Part shown: piece by piece, positions 41,584-50,023 of the stretch
Numbering within the stretch: position 1 is the first letter of the stretch
Layout: every line of letters starts with the position of its first letter
NCBI GenBank assembly: GCA_017962605.1
Contig: JAGCUY010000006.1
Span: 1 to 51,508, forward strand
Length of the DNA: 51,508 nt
Direction of reading: 5' to 3'
Source of the DNA: Kiritimatiellia bacterium
GTDB taxonomy: Bacteria > Verrucomicrobiota > Kiritimatiellia > RFP12 > JAAYLN01
Made by a program: the position numbers and the translations under genes
Notes under the pieces: model-generated
Databases searched by the model: none
The model's input: the letters and a program-made list of their open reading frames with translations, nothing else
Told to the model about the DNA's origin: nothing

Positions 41584-44037
41584 ATGTCCGCCATCGACTG
41601 GCTCATAATGACGGTGCCGTTCGCGGCCGTCCTTGGCTTGGCCATATACGCGAGGCGCTACGCGCGCGACGCGGTGGACTTCCTGGCCGCCGGCCGCGTC
41701 GCCGGCCGCTACGTGATCTCCGTGGGCGACGTGGCCGCGAGCCTGAGCGTAATCACCATCGTGGCCAACTGCGAGCAGACCTACCGGGCCGGTTCGGCGA
41801 TGTCCTTCTGGGGCATCCTGCCCACGCTGCTCGGAATGTTCCTCTCGCTCTCCGGTTACTGCGTTTACCGCTGGCGCGCGACGCGGGCGCTATCCTTCGG
41901 GCAGTTCCTCGAAATGCGCTACAACCGGACCTTTCGCGTCTTCTGCGCCGTGCTACGCAACTTCACGGAGATGGTCGCCAACGCGATCGGCCCGGCAATC
42001 GCCGCCAACTTCTTCGTTTACTTCTTCGGGCTGCCGCACACGGTCAATGTCTTCGGCCACGCGGTCCCGACCTTCGCGCTCATCGTGGGCGTGTGCCTCG
42101 TCTTCGCCCTGCTCGCCGTCTGGCCGGCCGGCCGAATCTCGCTCCTCGTGACCGACACCGTGCAGGGTATGCTCTCCTACCCGATCTTCGCCATCGTCGC
42201 AGCCTGGATCTTCTTCAAGTTCGACTGGAAGACGACGATGGAGCCGGTGATGATGAACCGCGTCCCCGGCGAGAGCTTCCTCAACCCGTTCGACATCGAC
42301 AAGCTGCGGGACTTCAACCTCTTCGCCCTGGGCGTATGGCTGATGTCAACGGTCCTGCAGCGCGCCTCGTGGTTCGGCAACGACACCTCGAGCGCCGGTC
42401 GTACGCCGCACGAGCAGAAGATGGCGGGCGTCCTCGGCACTTGGCGCAATGGCTACGCCTACACGATGATCGGCCTCGTGACGCTGCTCGTCATCACGGT
42501 GATGAACCACGGGCGCTACGTCCAGCCTGGGGAGCACGGCGGCTTCTCGTCGCACGTGACGCGCGTCGCGCTCGTGAACAAGGTGGCCGCCGAGACGGTG
42601 CCCGATCCAGCGGTCCGCGGCCGGATCGCCGCCGCGCTGGACGCCCTTCCGGCGCGCCTCCAGGACGAGCCGCTTTCGCAGCTCAGGAACAACGACACCC
42701 CCTACATCGACGCCGCGCGCGACATCATCAACGCCAACGTCCCGGAGACGCTGAAGGTCGAGGCCGCCGCCGTCGCCGCCGGTGGCCGCGCCCCGTCGCC
42801 TGAACTCGCGGCGGTGCAGGGCGCCAACGCCAAGCAGGCGCAAAAGCTCCGCACGCTCTACGGGCAGATGATGATGCCGGTCGTCCTGCGCCAGATCCTG
42901 CCGACATGCGTCATCGGCCTCTTCGGGCTCCTGATGCTCATGCTCCTCGTCTCGACCGACGACTCCCGCATCTTCAACGCCGCCGCGACGTGGATACAGG
43001 ACGTGGTGCTGCCCTTCCGCAAGACGCCGCCGGACAGTCGCAGCCACATCGCGATGCTCCGCTGGTCGTCGGCCGCCGTCGCCGCCTTCTTCTTCGTCGT
43101 CGCGGTCTTCTTCAGCCAGCTCGACTTCATCAACCTTTTCACGCAGATCCTGTGCGCGGTGTGGCTCGGCGGCGGCGGCACGGTGATGGTCTTCGGCCTC
43201 TACAGCCGGTTCGGCAACACGGCCGGCGCCTGGTGCTCGATCGTCTTCGGCTCCGGCTTCTCGCTCGTCGGACTCGTCACGCAGCGCGTATGGGCCTCGC
43301 ACGTCGTGCCGTGGCTCTCGCTCCGCGGCTGGACGGAGGATGTCTTCCGCTTCTTCGCGGATCTCTCGCGCCCGTTCAACCCGTATGTCGACTGGTCGTT
43401 CGGCTTCAACTCCGGCGAAAGCACACTTGAGCAGGCGCTGCAGCTCTTCCGCGAAAAGCTCTTCATCAACTCAACCGAGATCTACGGTCTCTCAATGGTC
43501 CTCTCCATCGCCGCATACTGCCTCGGATCGTGGGTCGCGCGCCGCTTCTTCGGCATGAAGCCCTTCAACCTCGACAAGATGCTGCACAGGGGGAAGTGGG
43601 CGACAGGAGGGACTGGAGAGACAGGAAGGACTGGAGAGTCGCAAGCTTCCCCGGTCGCCCCAGTCCCTCAAGTCACCCCAGTCCCCACCGAAAAGCCTCC
43701 GGCGCTCGCAAAGCGGCTACTCTCCCGCCTCGTCGGCATCGACGACGAATGCACGCGCGGGGACCGGATCATCGCGTGGGCTTCGTTCTTCTACATGTTC
43801 GTGTGGCGGATCGGCATCGCAACGATCGGCGTGATGTTCTGGAACATGGCCCGGCCGTTCCCGGCGGAGTGGTGGGGCGGCTACTACTACGTGATGACGC
43901 TCTGCATCCCGATGGTCCTTGGGATGGTCTGCACGGTCTGGTTCATCTGGGGCGGCATCCGCGACCTGATCCGCCTCTTCCGCAACCTCGGCGCCCGCGT
44001 CCGCGACGCCTCCGACAACGGCTTTGTCGCGCGGTAA
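41584..44037 (+). CDS. Sodium:solute symporter (SSS family)
   Basis: 817 residues, longer than typical SSS proteins (about 500-600). Helices include FLAAGRVAGRYVISVGDVAAS, the SSS N-terminal pattern, and MSTVLQRASWFGNDTSSAGR; about 13 membrane segments can be counted. A 150-residue soluble insert (about 305-440) separates helices. Residues 674-703 (GTGETGRTGES..PVAPVPQVTPVP) are encoded by a hairpin-forming word repeat inserted between the last helices. The likely role is Na+-driven uptake of a sugar or related solute. The start at 41584 gives a proper first helix; upstream frame is the lectin gene out of frame. Confidence 0.88.
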   Translation: MSAIDWLIMTVPFAAVLGLAIYARRYARDAVDFLAAGRVAGRYVISVGDVAASLSVITIVANCEQTYRAGSAMSFWGILPTLLGMFLSLSGYCVYRWRATRALSFGQFLEMRYNRTFRVFCAVLRNFTEMVANAIGPAIAANFFVYFFGLPHTVNVFGHAVPTFALIVGVCLVFALLAVWPAGRISLLVTDTVQGMLSYPIFAIVAAWIFFKFDWKTTMEPVMMNRVPGESFLNPFDIDKLRDFNLFALGVWLMSTVLQRASWFGNDTSSAGRTPHEQKMAGVLGTWRNGYAYTMIGLVTLLVITVMNHGRYVQPGEHGGFSSHVTRVALVNKVAAETVPDPAVRGRIAAALDALPARLQDEPLSQLRNNDTPYIDAARDIINANVPETLKVEAAAVAAGGRAPSPELAAVQGANAKQAQKLRTLYGQMMMPVVLRQILPTCVIGLFGLLMLMLLVSTDDSRIFNAAATWIQDVVLPFRKTPPDSRSHIAMLRWSSAAVAAFFFVVAVFFSQLDFINLFTQILCAVWLGGGGTVMVFGLYSRFGNTAGAWCSIVFGSGFSLVGLVTQRVWASHVVPWLSLRGWTEDVFRFFADLSRPFNPYVDWSFGFNSGESTLEQALQLFREKLFINSTEIYGLSMVLSIAAYCLGSWVARRFFGMKPFNLDKMLHRGKWATGGTGETGRTGESQASPVAPVPQVTPVPTEKPPALAKRLLSRLVGIDDECTRGDRIIAWASFFYMFVWRIGIATIGVMFWNMARPFPAEWWGGYYYVMTLCIPMVLGMVCTVWFIWGGIRDLIRLFRNLGARVRDASDNGFVAR
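43601..43688. repeat. In-frame hairpin repeat (GGACTGG / CCAGTCC words)
   Basis: Left arm with GGGACTGGAGAGACAGGAAGG words, right arm with CCCCAGTCCCTCAAGTCACC words. The arms are complementary around GCAAGC and lie within the symporter coding sequence without breaking the frame. Confidence 0.85.
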
Positions 44038-44072
44038 CGACGCCTCCATGCCGTTTTCCCGGCGAATTATGG

Positions 44073-44078
44073 TAGAAT
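44073..44078 (+). promoter_or_regulatory. TAGAAT box before the short ORF
   Basis: TAGAAT after GG, no clear -35. Its spacing to the ATG at 44111 is 32 bases. Confidence 0.4.
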
Positions 44079-44110
44079 CACCGCCCCAGAGGGCATTCTG
44101 GAACAGAACA

Positions 44111-44272
44111 ATGAAAGTCATGAAAATTTCCATGTTGCCGGTCTTCGCCCTCGACACGGCCGGCCGCCGCGTCGGCGAAATCCCATCCCGCGTGGAAAAC
44201 GGCGTCCTCCGGTTCCGCGTCTGCACCGCAGGCGAGAAAGGCGGACGAATCTACTACGAAATTACGCGGTGA
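44111..44272 (+). pseudogene. 53-residue ORF resembling the C-terminal tail of a large glycosidase
   Basis: The product (VFALDTAGRRVGEIPSR, ENGVLRFRV, GGRIYYEITR) reads like the last beta-strands of a multidomain glycoside hydrolase, not like a complete small protein. It has its own TAGAAT box and an ATG, but only a weak ribosome-binding site. It may be a remnant left by internal deletion that kept promoter, start and tail, or a genuine small gene. No signal peptide. Confidence 0.4.
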
Positions 44273-44288
44273 CGATTGGGTGAGTTTT

Positions 44289-44297
44289 TGCTAGAAT
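44289..44297 (+). promoter_or_regulatory. Extended -10 promoter, near-leaderless, for the membrane protein-kinase run
   Basis: TGCTAGAAT. The chosen ATG (44308) is 10 bases after the -10 box and no ribosome-binding site is present, so a leaderless or nearly leaderless transcript is expected. Confidence 0.6.
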
Positions 44298-44307
44298 GGT
44301 TATTACT

Positions 44308-44805
44308 ATGTTTGCGGCCATTCTGTCGGCAATAGCGCTTTGCATCTGCTCAGTTCTAATCGGCAACGGCTTCTCCCCAGTCTTCGCGGTCATGAAGGAA
44401 ACGCGGCGGAGCCGCATCCCCTTGTTTTGCATCGTATTCTTCTTCGCCCTCAAGCTCGCATACGACTCCGCATGCGGCGTCCTTGCCTTCACGCTTGTCC
44501 AGTATCCCGCATGGACCCTCTGCTATCTAGTGGCGAAGCGCTCCGCGATTCTTTCAGCAACCCTCTTCTTCCTTCTTTCAAACACCATCTGCTTCTTCCA
44601 AATGAACGGCTCGATTCCCGAGTTCACCACATACCCGGCGACCTTCGCCGGATATCTGGAATGCATGGCGGCGGGAGTTCCATACTACCTCCGCTCGCTT
44701 GCCGCGACAATCGTGTGGGACGCGGCGATTCTCTGGCTGATTCGCCACTCCCCTGCGCCGCTGCGCCTCTACTTCCCAATGTCAGTTGAGGAGTTGAAAA
44801 GTTGA
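44308..44805 (+). CDS. Small membrane protein, DUF6580-like (possible ECF S-component relative)
   Basis: 165 residues with four to five membrane helices. LFFLLSNTICFF, YPATFAGYLECMAAGVPYYLRSL and the last helix match the pattern I associate with DUF6580 (..FF..TN...W......YP.T..G...C..AAIPF....L..D), a family likened to vitamin-uptake S-components. The start at 44308 is preferred over ATG 44296, which overlaps the -10 box. The final residues EELKS and the stop codon are encoded by a GTTGAAAR word array, so the original C-terminus may have been replaced. Two hybrid kinases follow. Confidence 0.6.
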   Translation: MFAAILSAIALCICSVLIGNGFSPVFAVMKETRRSRIPLFCIVFFFALKLAYDSACGVLAFTLVQYPAWTLCYLVAKRSAILSATLFFLLSNTICFFQMNGSIPEFTTYPATFAGYLECMAAGVPYYLRSLAATIVWDAAILWLIRHSPAPLRLYFPMSVEELKS

Positions 44806-44870
44806 AAGGTTGAAAAGTTGAAAAGTTGAAAGGTTGGGAAGTTGAGAGGTAAAGAAGTTGGGAAGTTGAA
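44785..44870 (+). repeat. Word-repeat array GTTGAAAR with degenerate tail
   Basis: GTTGAAAA/GTTGAAAG units as at 28048, then GTTGGGAA and GTTGAGAG variants. It contains the stop codon of the DUF6580-like gene and fills the gap before the kinase gene. Confidence 0.85.
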
Positions 44871-44898
44871 CCGTTAGACCCTTTGACCTTTTTTAGAA

Positions 44899-46776
44899 AT
44901 GCAAGACTATCTCTATTCAGCTGCTGCTTTCCTGGCGATAGTGATCCATCTGATCATCAACTTCGACATGCTCCCCGGACGGCGGGGACGGGGAAGCGAA
45001 AAAGTGTATGTCACGCGCTACCGGGCCTTTCTTGCGGGTCTGTTCGCATATTACCTGACGGACGCCTGCTGGGGCATCTTCGCGGGACTCGGCTGGACGC
45101 GCGCCCTATACGCCGACACGGTGCTCTACTTCATCGCCATCGCCCTAACCGTTCTCGCATGGTGCCGTTTTATCATCGCCTACCTGGACCTCTGCAGATG
45201 GAAGGCCCGGCTGCTTTCCTGGTCCGGATACGCGCTTCTTGCATTGTATGTCGCGCTGCTGGTGGCCAACCTCTACATCAACTGCCTTTTCAGCTTCGAC
45301 GAGAATGGCGCATACACCCCCGGCCACATGCGCTACCTGCTGTTCTATCCACTAGTCGTTTTGAATTCCCTGACGGCAGTTTTCGTGCTGGTGAAGATCC
45401 GCAACAGCCATGATGCCGCGCGCAGGCGGAACACTGTGGTATTTCTATCCTGTCTTACCATGGCGGTGGCCATTGTCATGCAGATTGCCTGGCCGCTCTG
45501 GCCCTATTACGCGATTGGCTGTCTTGTCGCCAACTGCTTCTTCCACGTCTTCGTGGTCGAGGACGAGCACGACGAACTGCGGCGGGCAGTCATCGAGCGC
45601 GAGCAGGCGGCGATGCATGCGGCCGAACTTGAAAAGGCGCTCGAGCGCGCACGCTCGGCGGAAAAGGCCAGGAGCATGTTCTTCAGCATCGTGAGCCACG
45701 ACATCCGCACGCCTCTCAACGCGATTCTCGGCTATGCCGAACTTCTCCAGTTCGGAGTGAAGAGCGAGGACGAAAGGGAGGAGGCACTAATGTCCATCCG
45801 CGCAAGCGGCACGACGCTTCTGGAGCTTGTGAACGACGTCCTCGACCTCGCGAAAATGGACTCGGGGAAGATGACGTTCCAGCCCGAGCCCTTGCGGCTG
45901 TCCAATCTGGTTGACGAGGTCTTCGCCTCATTCCACATGGCCGCCGCCGAGAAGGGGATCAAACTCGTCAACCTCACGGCGAGCGTGCCGACGGTCATGC
46001 TGGACGAGCACCGCTTCCGCCAGATTCTCTTCAACCTGATCGGGAACGCCGTCAAGTTCACCGAACACGGCTCCGTGACAGTCACCGCATCCTACGCCGA
46101 AACGAAACTCGAGGTCTCCGTCGCCGACACCGGCTGCGGCATCCCTTCCGACATGCTGACGCGCATCCTCGACCCGTTCGTCCAGGTCGATGACGCAAGC
46201 CACTCGGCCGACCGGGCCGTGGGGACTGGGCTGGGGCTTTCCATCTGCAGGCGCCTGGTCGAGGCGATGGGCGGCGAACTCATCGTCGAGAGCGAACTCG
46301 GGAAGGGTTCGATATTCAAGGTCAGCATCCCTGGTGTCCAAACGAGCAAGGAGAAGGCGAGGCCGGCCGCCGCGCCGAAACCGGCCGTCGTCTTGAAGAA
46401 GCTGCCGAAGCACGTGCTTGTCATCGACGACTCGCCGGTCAACCGCGCTGTCCTGAGGGCCCTGCTGAGGAAGGTGGGCATCGTCGCCATCGGCCATGCG
46501 GGCGACGGCGTCGAGGCGCTGGAGCAACTCGACTCGGCGCTGGAGGCCGGCACACCGTACGACTTCATCTTTTCCGACTTCTGGATGCCGAACATGAATG
46601 GCCTCGAATTAATCGAGAAGCTCCGCGCCGATTCCCGCTTCAAGGACCTCACGGTCTTCGCGGTCACGGCCGACGCGGAGTATCACACCGACAGCCGGGC
46701 CGAGCTCTTCAACGGCGTCCTCCTCAAGCCACTCACTTACGACAAACTCGTCGGAGTCCTCGCAACACTGGAGTGA
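44899..46776 (+). CDS. Hybrid histidine kinase with multi-helix membrane sensor and receiver
   Basis: 625 residues. About seven membrane helices (1-215) form the sensor, followed by a short coiled coil (230-258), HisKA with H267 in SHDIRTPLN, HATPase (DTGCGIP, GTGLGLS) and a C-terminal receiver with D560 in FSDFWMPNMNG. There is no output domain. Overlap and spacing with the next kinase gene (start within 3 bases of the stop) indicate co-expression. The ATG at 44899 has no good ribosome-binding site, and the gap before it is a word-repeat array. Confidence 0.9.
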   Translation: MQDYLYSAAAFLAIVIHLIINFDMLPGRRGRGSEKVYVTRYRAFLAGLFAYYLTDACWGIFAGLGWTRALYADTVLYFIAIALTVLAWCRFIIAYLDLCRWKARLLSWSGYALLALYVALLVANLYINCLFSFDENGAYTPGHMRYLLFYPLVVLNSLTAVFVLVKIRNSHDAARRRNTVVFLSCLTMAVAIVMQIAWPLWPYYAIGCLVANCFFHVFVVEDEHDELRRAVIEREQAAMHAAELEKALERARSAEKARSMFFSIVSHDIRTPLNAILGYAELLQFGVKSEDEREEALMSIRASGTTLLELVNDVLDLAKMDSGKMTFQPEPLRLSNLVDEVFASFHMAAAEKGIKLVNLTASVPTVMLDEHRFRQILFNLIGNAVKFTEHGSVTVTASYAETKLEVSVADTGCGIPSDMLTRILDPFVQVDDASHSADRAVGTGLGLSICRRLVEAMGGELIVESELGKGSIFKVSIPGVQTSKEKARPAAAPKPAVVLKKLPKHVLVIDDSPVNRAVLRALLRKVGIVAIGHAGDGVEALEQLDSALEAGTPYDFIFSDFWMPNMNGLELIEKLRADSRFKDLTVFAVTADAEYHTDSRAELFNGVLLKPLTYDKLVGVLATLE

Positions 46777-46778
46777 AC

Positions 46779-49688
46779 ATGGAAAAGAAGCCCGCCCCCC
46801 TGATGAGGAAAATCATAAGTTCGACAGCCGCGCTTTCCTGCATGGCGGCGCTGCTTCTGCCGGACATCCTTTGGGGCGAAGGGGCGAGCGCACTGAAGGT
46901 CGTCAAGATCCCCTATGCCCATTTTGACCGCCTGTTGGTCACGGACGAGAACAACACCCCGGTCTCCGGATACGCATACGACTTCATCCAGACAATCGCC
47001 ACCTACGCCGGATGGGATGTGGAATACGTCCCGGCCGATGGCTTTGGCGAATGCGTGGAGAAACTCCTTTCGGGGGAGGTCGATCTCTTCTACGATGTCA
47101 GCTACACCGAAGAGCGCTCAAAGATGATCCTGTTCCCGGACGAACCGATGGGGTTCGAATACTACTACCTCTACGCATTGGAGGACAATGAATCCATCTT
47201 CCCCGGCGACCATGAGTCGCTGAACGGCAAGGCCGTCGGCGTCACGGCCGGGACGCTGCCGGTAGATCTTCTGAGGGAGTGGTGCAAGAAGAAGAACGTG
47301 GAATTTAAAATTACCGAATACGAGGAAATCCCGAAAAAGGAGGCCGACCTGCTTGCCGGGAAGACAGATCTCGACCTTGAAATCAGCATGCTGGCCAAAC
47401 CCAATCTCTCGGCAATCGAGAAGATTGGCTCGTCCGCCTACTTCCTGGTCGCGAACAAGGAAAGGCAGGATTTGATCGACGACATCAATTCCGCGATGAC
47501 CAAGGTGGTCAACAACGACCTTTTCTATTTCTCCCGCCTTCAGGAATTGTATTTCTCCAATACTGTCCTAAGCCGAAACCTGACGCATGAGGAAAAGAGC
47601 TGGCTTGCGGGCCACAAGGTGCTGCGCGTGGGCTTTTTCGACAAATACCTCCCATTTTCCGCAAAGGACGAAAACGGCAACCCGATCGGCGCGGGCATCG
47701 ACGCCATCAGGGAAATCGTCAGGCACCTGAAACTGGACGAATCCCTGAAAGTCGAATTCATCTGCTATGACAACCAGAAAGAGGGATACAGGGCCGTCGA
47801 GTCCGGGGAAATCGACATGATGTTCCCCGCATACATCAGCAATACCGTCAAGAAGGACTACCGCATCATTGGCGGCAAGATCCTGGCGACGCTTGCAAGC
47901 GACCTTGCGTTCTCGGACAACTACAATGAAAGCAGGATCAAGCGGATTGGCGTAAACAAGAACAACCTGATGCAATACTACTACACCAGGGATTCACACC
48001 CGGAATCGGAAATCGTCTTATTCGACGGCATCCGGGAATGTCTCGACGGGGTGCTGGACGGGAAGGCGGACGGGGTCTTCCTGAACGGCTTCAGGTCCGC
48101 CGCCCTGCTGAAGCCAAACAAATACAATTCGCTAGACACCGTGCGGGCCAAAAACGACTTCCAGTTCCGCTTAGCCTTTTCCGAAGGCAACATCGGGCTC
48201 ATGCTGCTGATGAACCGCGGGCTGGCGATGCTAGACCACGATTTCACCAACAAGGCGGCCTATTCATACGTGAGGCGGATATACACCTTCTCCATGATGG
48301 ACTTCATCCGGGAACATATCCTGACGGCAATCCTAATCATCGCATTCCTTGCCGCGATGGCCGTGGCGCTTGTCAACTACCGCGCCAGCAACAGGAAGCT
48401 GGCGGTGATCAACAAGGAATTGACGGAAAACACCGAAACCATTGAAAAGCAGCGGCAGCAGGAAACCGAACTGCGCAAGCAGCTTGAAGACGCATTGAAG
48501 ATGGCGCAGGCCGCCAACCGCGCCAAGACGGCATTCCTGAGCAACATGTCCCATGACATCCGGACGCCCATGAACGCGATCATCGGCTTCACCGGCCTCG
48601 CAATCAACCACATCGACGACACGCCGCGCGTCAAGGAGTATCTGGCGACCATCGGGCAGTCATCGGAACACCTGCTGTCTCTCATCAACGACATCCTGGA
48701 CATGAGCCGCATCGAGTCCGGCAAGATGGTCCTGAACGAGAAGGAGGAGTCTTTGACGGACATCCTCCATGTCCTCCACGACCTTGTCCGCGCGGCTGTC
48801 CAGGCGAAGAAGCACGACTTCTCCATCGACATGGAGGATGTGCGGAACGACCGGGTGTATTGCGACAAGCTGCGCCTCAACCAGGTGCTGCTCAACCTGC
48901 TTTCCAATGCCATCAAATACACGCGTCCGGGCGGGAAGATTTCGCTGCGGGTCAGGCAGAAGTCGGTGTCGGCCTCAGGCTACGGCACCTTCGAGTTCCG
49001 CTGCAAGGACAACGGCATCGGCATGAGCGAGGAGTTTGCCAAGACGATTTTCGACTCTTTTACCCGCGAGGAGAACTCCACGACTTCGGGCATCCAGGGA
49101 ACCGGCCTCGGGATGGCGATTGCCAAGAACCTCGTCGCGATGATGGGCGGCAGGATATCCGTCACCTCAAAGAAAGGCGAAGGAACGGAATTCGTAGTCG
49201 TGGTTGGCTTCAAGCTGGCGGAGGAGAAGAAGGCGGCCGCCCCCGAGGCTCCTGACGCGAATGGTTCGCGCGGCAAGGTCGGGGACGGCGGCGCCGACAA
49301 GCCATACTCTCTGAAGGGCAAACGGGTTCTTATGGCCGACGACAGCGACCTCAACCTGAAAATCGGTGTGCTGCTACTTCAGGAACAGGGGCTGGTCATC
49401 GAAACCGCCAAGAACGGGCAAATCGCGGTTGACAAAATCCGGGAGAAGGGCGTTGACGCATACGACTTCGTGCTGATGGACGTCCAGATGCCGCTGCTGG
49501 ACGGATACGGGGCGACGGCCGCCATCAGGAAACTCCCGGGCGGGGACAAGCTGAAGATCATAGCCTACTCCGCCAACGCCTTCGAGGAAGACCGGGAGGC
49601 GTCCCTGAAGGCGGGAATGAACGGCCACATAGCCAAGCCGCTGAAGATCAACGAGCTGTTGGACGAGCTGCGTCGCTTCGCAGTGTGA
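46779..49688 (+). CDS. BvgS/EvgS-like hybrid kinase with two periplasmic solute-binding domains
   Basis: 969 residues. Signal-type N-terminus (STAALSCMAALLLPDILWG), then two SBP family 3 domains (about 37-260 and 280-505; SGYAYDFIQTIATYAGWDVEY and LRVGFFDKYLPFSAKDENGN), one membrane helix (HILTAILIIAFLAAMAVAL, about 513-532), coiled coil, HisKA with H592 in SHDIRTPMN, HATPase (DNGIGMS, GTGLGMA) and a receiver with D901 in LMDVQMPLLDG. It would sense small solutes or amino acids in the periplasm. ATG 46779 is preferred over GTG 46773, as GGAG lies 5 bases upstream of the ATG. It ends at the close of a three-gene run. Confidence 0.92.
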   Translation: MEKKPAPLMRKIISSTAALSCMAALLLPDILWGEGASALKVVKIPYAHFDRLLVTDENNTPVSGYAYDFIQTIATYAGWDVEYVPADGFGECVEKLLSGEVDLFYDVSYTEERSKMILFPDEPMGFEYYYLYALEDNESIFPGDHESLNGKAVGVTAGTLPVDLLREWCKKKNVEFKITEYEEIPKKEADLLAGKTDLDLEISMLAKPNLSAIEKIGSSAYFLVANKERQDLIDDINSAMTKVVNNDLFYFSRLQELYFSNTVLSRNLTHEEKSWLAGHKVLRVGFFDKYLPFSAKDENGNPIGAGIDAIREIVRHLKLDESLKVEFICYDNQKEGYRAVESGEIDMMFPAYISNTVKKDYRIIGGKILATLASDLAFSDNYNESRIKRIGVNKNNLMQYYYTRDSHPESEIVLFDGIRECLDGVLDGKADGVFLNGFRSAALLKPNKYNSLDTVRAKNDFQFRLAFSEGNIGLMLLMNRGLAMLDHDFTNKAAYSYVRRIYTFSMMDFIREHILTAILIIAFLAAMAVALVNYRASNRKLAVINKELTENTETIEKQRQQETELRKQLEDALKMAQAANRAKTAFLSNMSHDIRTPMNAIIGFTGLAINHIDDTPRVKEYLATIGQSSEHLLSLINDILDMSRIESGKMVLNEKEESLTDILHVLHDLVRAAVQAKKHDFSIDMEDVRNDRVYCDKLRLNQVLLNLLSNAIKYTRPGGKISLRVRQKSVSASGYGTFEFRCKDNGIGMSEEFAKTIFDSFTREENSTTSGIQGTGLGMAIAKNLVAMMGGRISVTSKKGEGTEFVVVVGFKLAEEKKAAAPEAPDANGSRGKVGDGGADKPYSLKGKRVLMADDSDLNLKIGVLLLQEQGLVIETAKNGQIAVDKIREKGVDAYDFVLMDVQMPLLDGYGATAAIRKLPGGDKLKIIAYSANAFEEDREASLKAGMNGHIAKPLKINELLDELRRFAV

Positions 49689-49689
49689 T

Positions 49690-49823
49690 GCAAGCGCACG
49701 GCGGATAATCTCACACAGAGGCACAGAGACACAGAGTGGTGTCATTGGCGCAAGCGCACGGCGGGCGGATAATCTCACACAGAGGCACAGAGACACAGAG
49801 TGGTGTCATTGGCGCAAGCGCCC
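49690..49823. repeat. Tandem direct repeat of about 60 bp with CACAGAG words
   Basis: Two adjacent units (49690-49749, and 49750-49813 with GGCG inserted) plus the start of a third. Each contains GCAAGCGCACGGCG, TCACACAGAGGCACAGAGAC and TGGTGTCATTGG. Starts 2 bases after the kinase stop codon. With the iterons after it, this fills the 335-base gap before the ATPase gene. Confidence 0.88.
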
Positions 49824-49879
49824 TGGATGTTTAGATGCTTTCAAGCAATTTCCAACCCGCAGGGAAAGCTGAAACACCA

Positions 49880-49965
49880 TTGGTAAATCAACTTTGAAAA
49901 GAGCAAACACCCTTGGTAAATCGATTCTGAAAAGAGCAAACACCCTTGGTAAATCAACTTTAGAC
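49880..49965. repeat. 33 bp iterons immediately upstream of the ATPase promoter
   Basis: Units at 49880-49912 and 49913-49945 and a partial third from 49946. Each begins TTGGTAAATC and ends GAGCAAACACCC. No spacers lie between units, and the array ends directly at the -35 box. Confidence 0.88.
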
Positions 49966-49994
49966 TTGCGGACGAAGCCATGTTTTGGTAGAAT
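49966..49994 (+). promoter_or_regulatory. Promoter for the AAA/DUF4143 ATPase
   Basis: TTGCGG (49966-49971), 17 bp spacer, TAGAAT (49989-49994). GGAGG lies 10 bases before the ATG at 50024. Confidence 0.75.
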
Positions 49995-50023
49995 ATTCCC
50001 GCTTTAAATGGAGGTTCGGGAAC

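Noticed and set aside
49880..49965. Possible CRISPR array (33 bp repeats)
   Set aside because: The units are directly adjacent with no spacers, there are fewer than three full units, and no cas genes are nearby.
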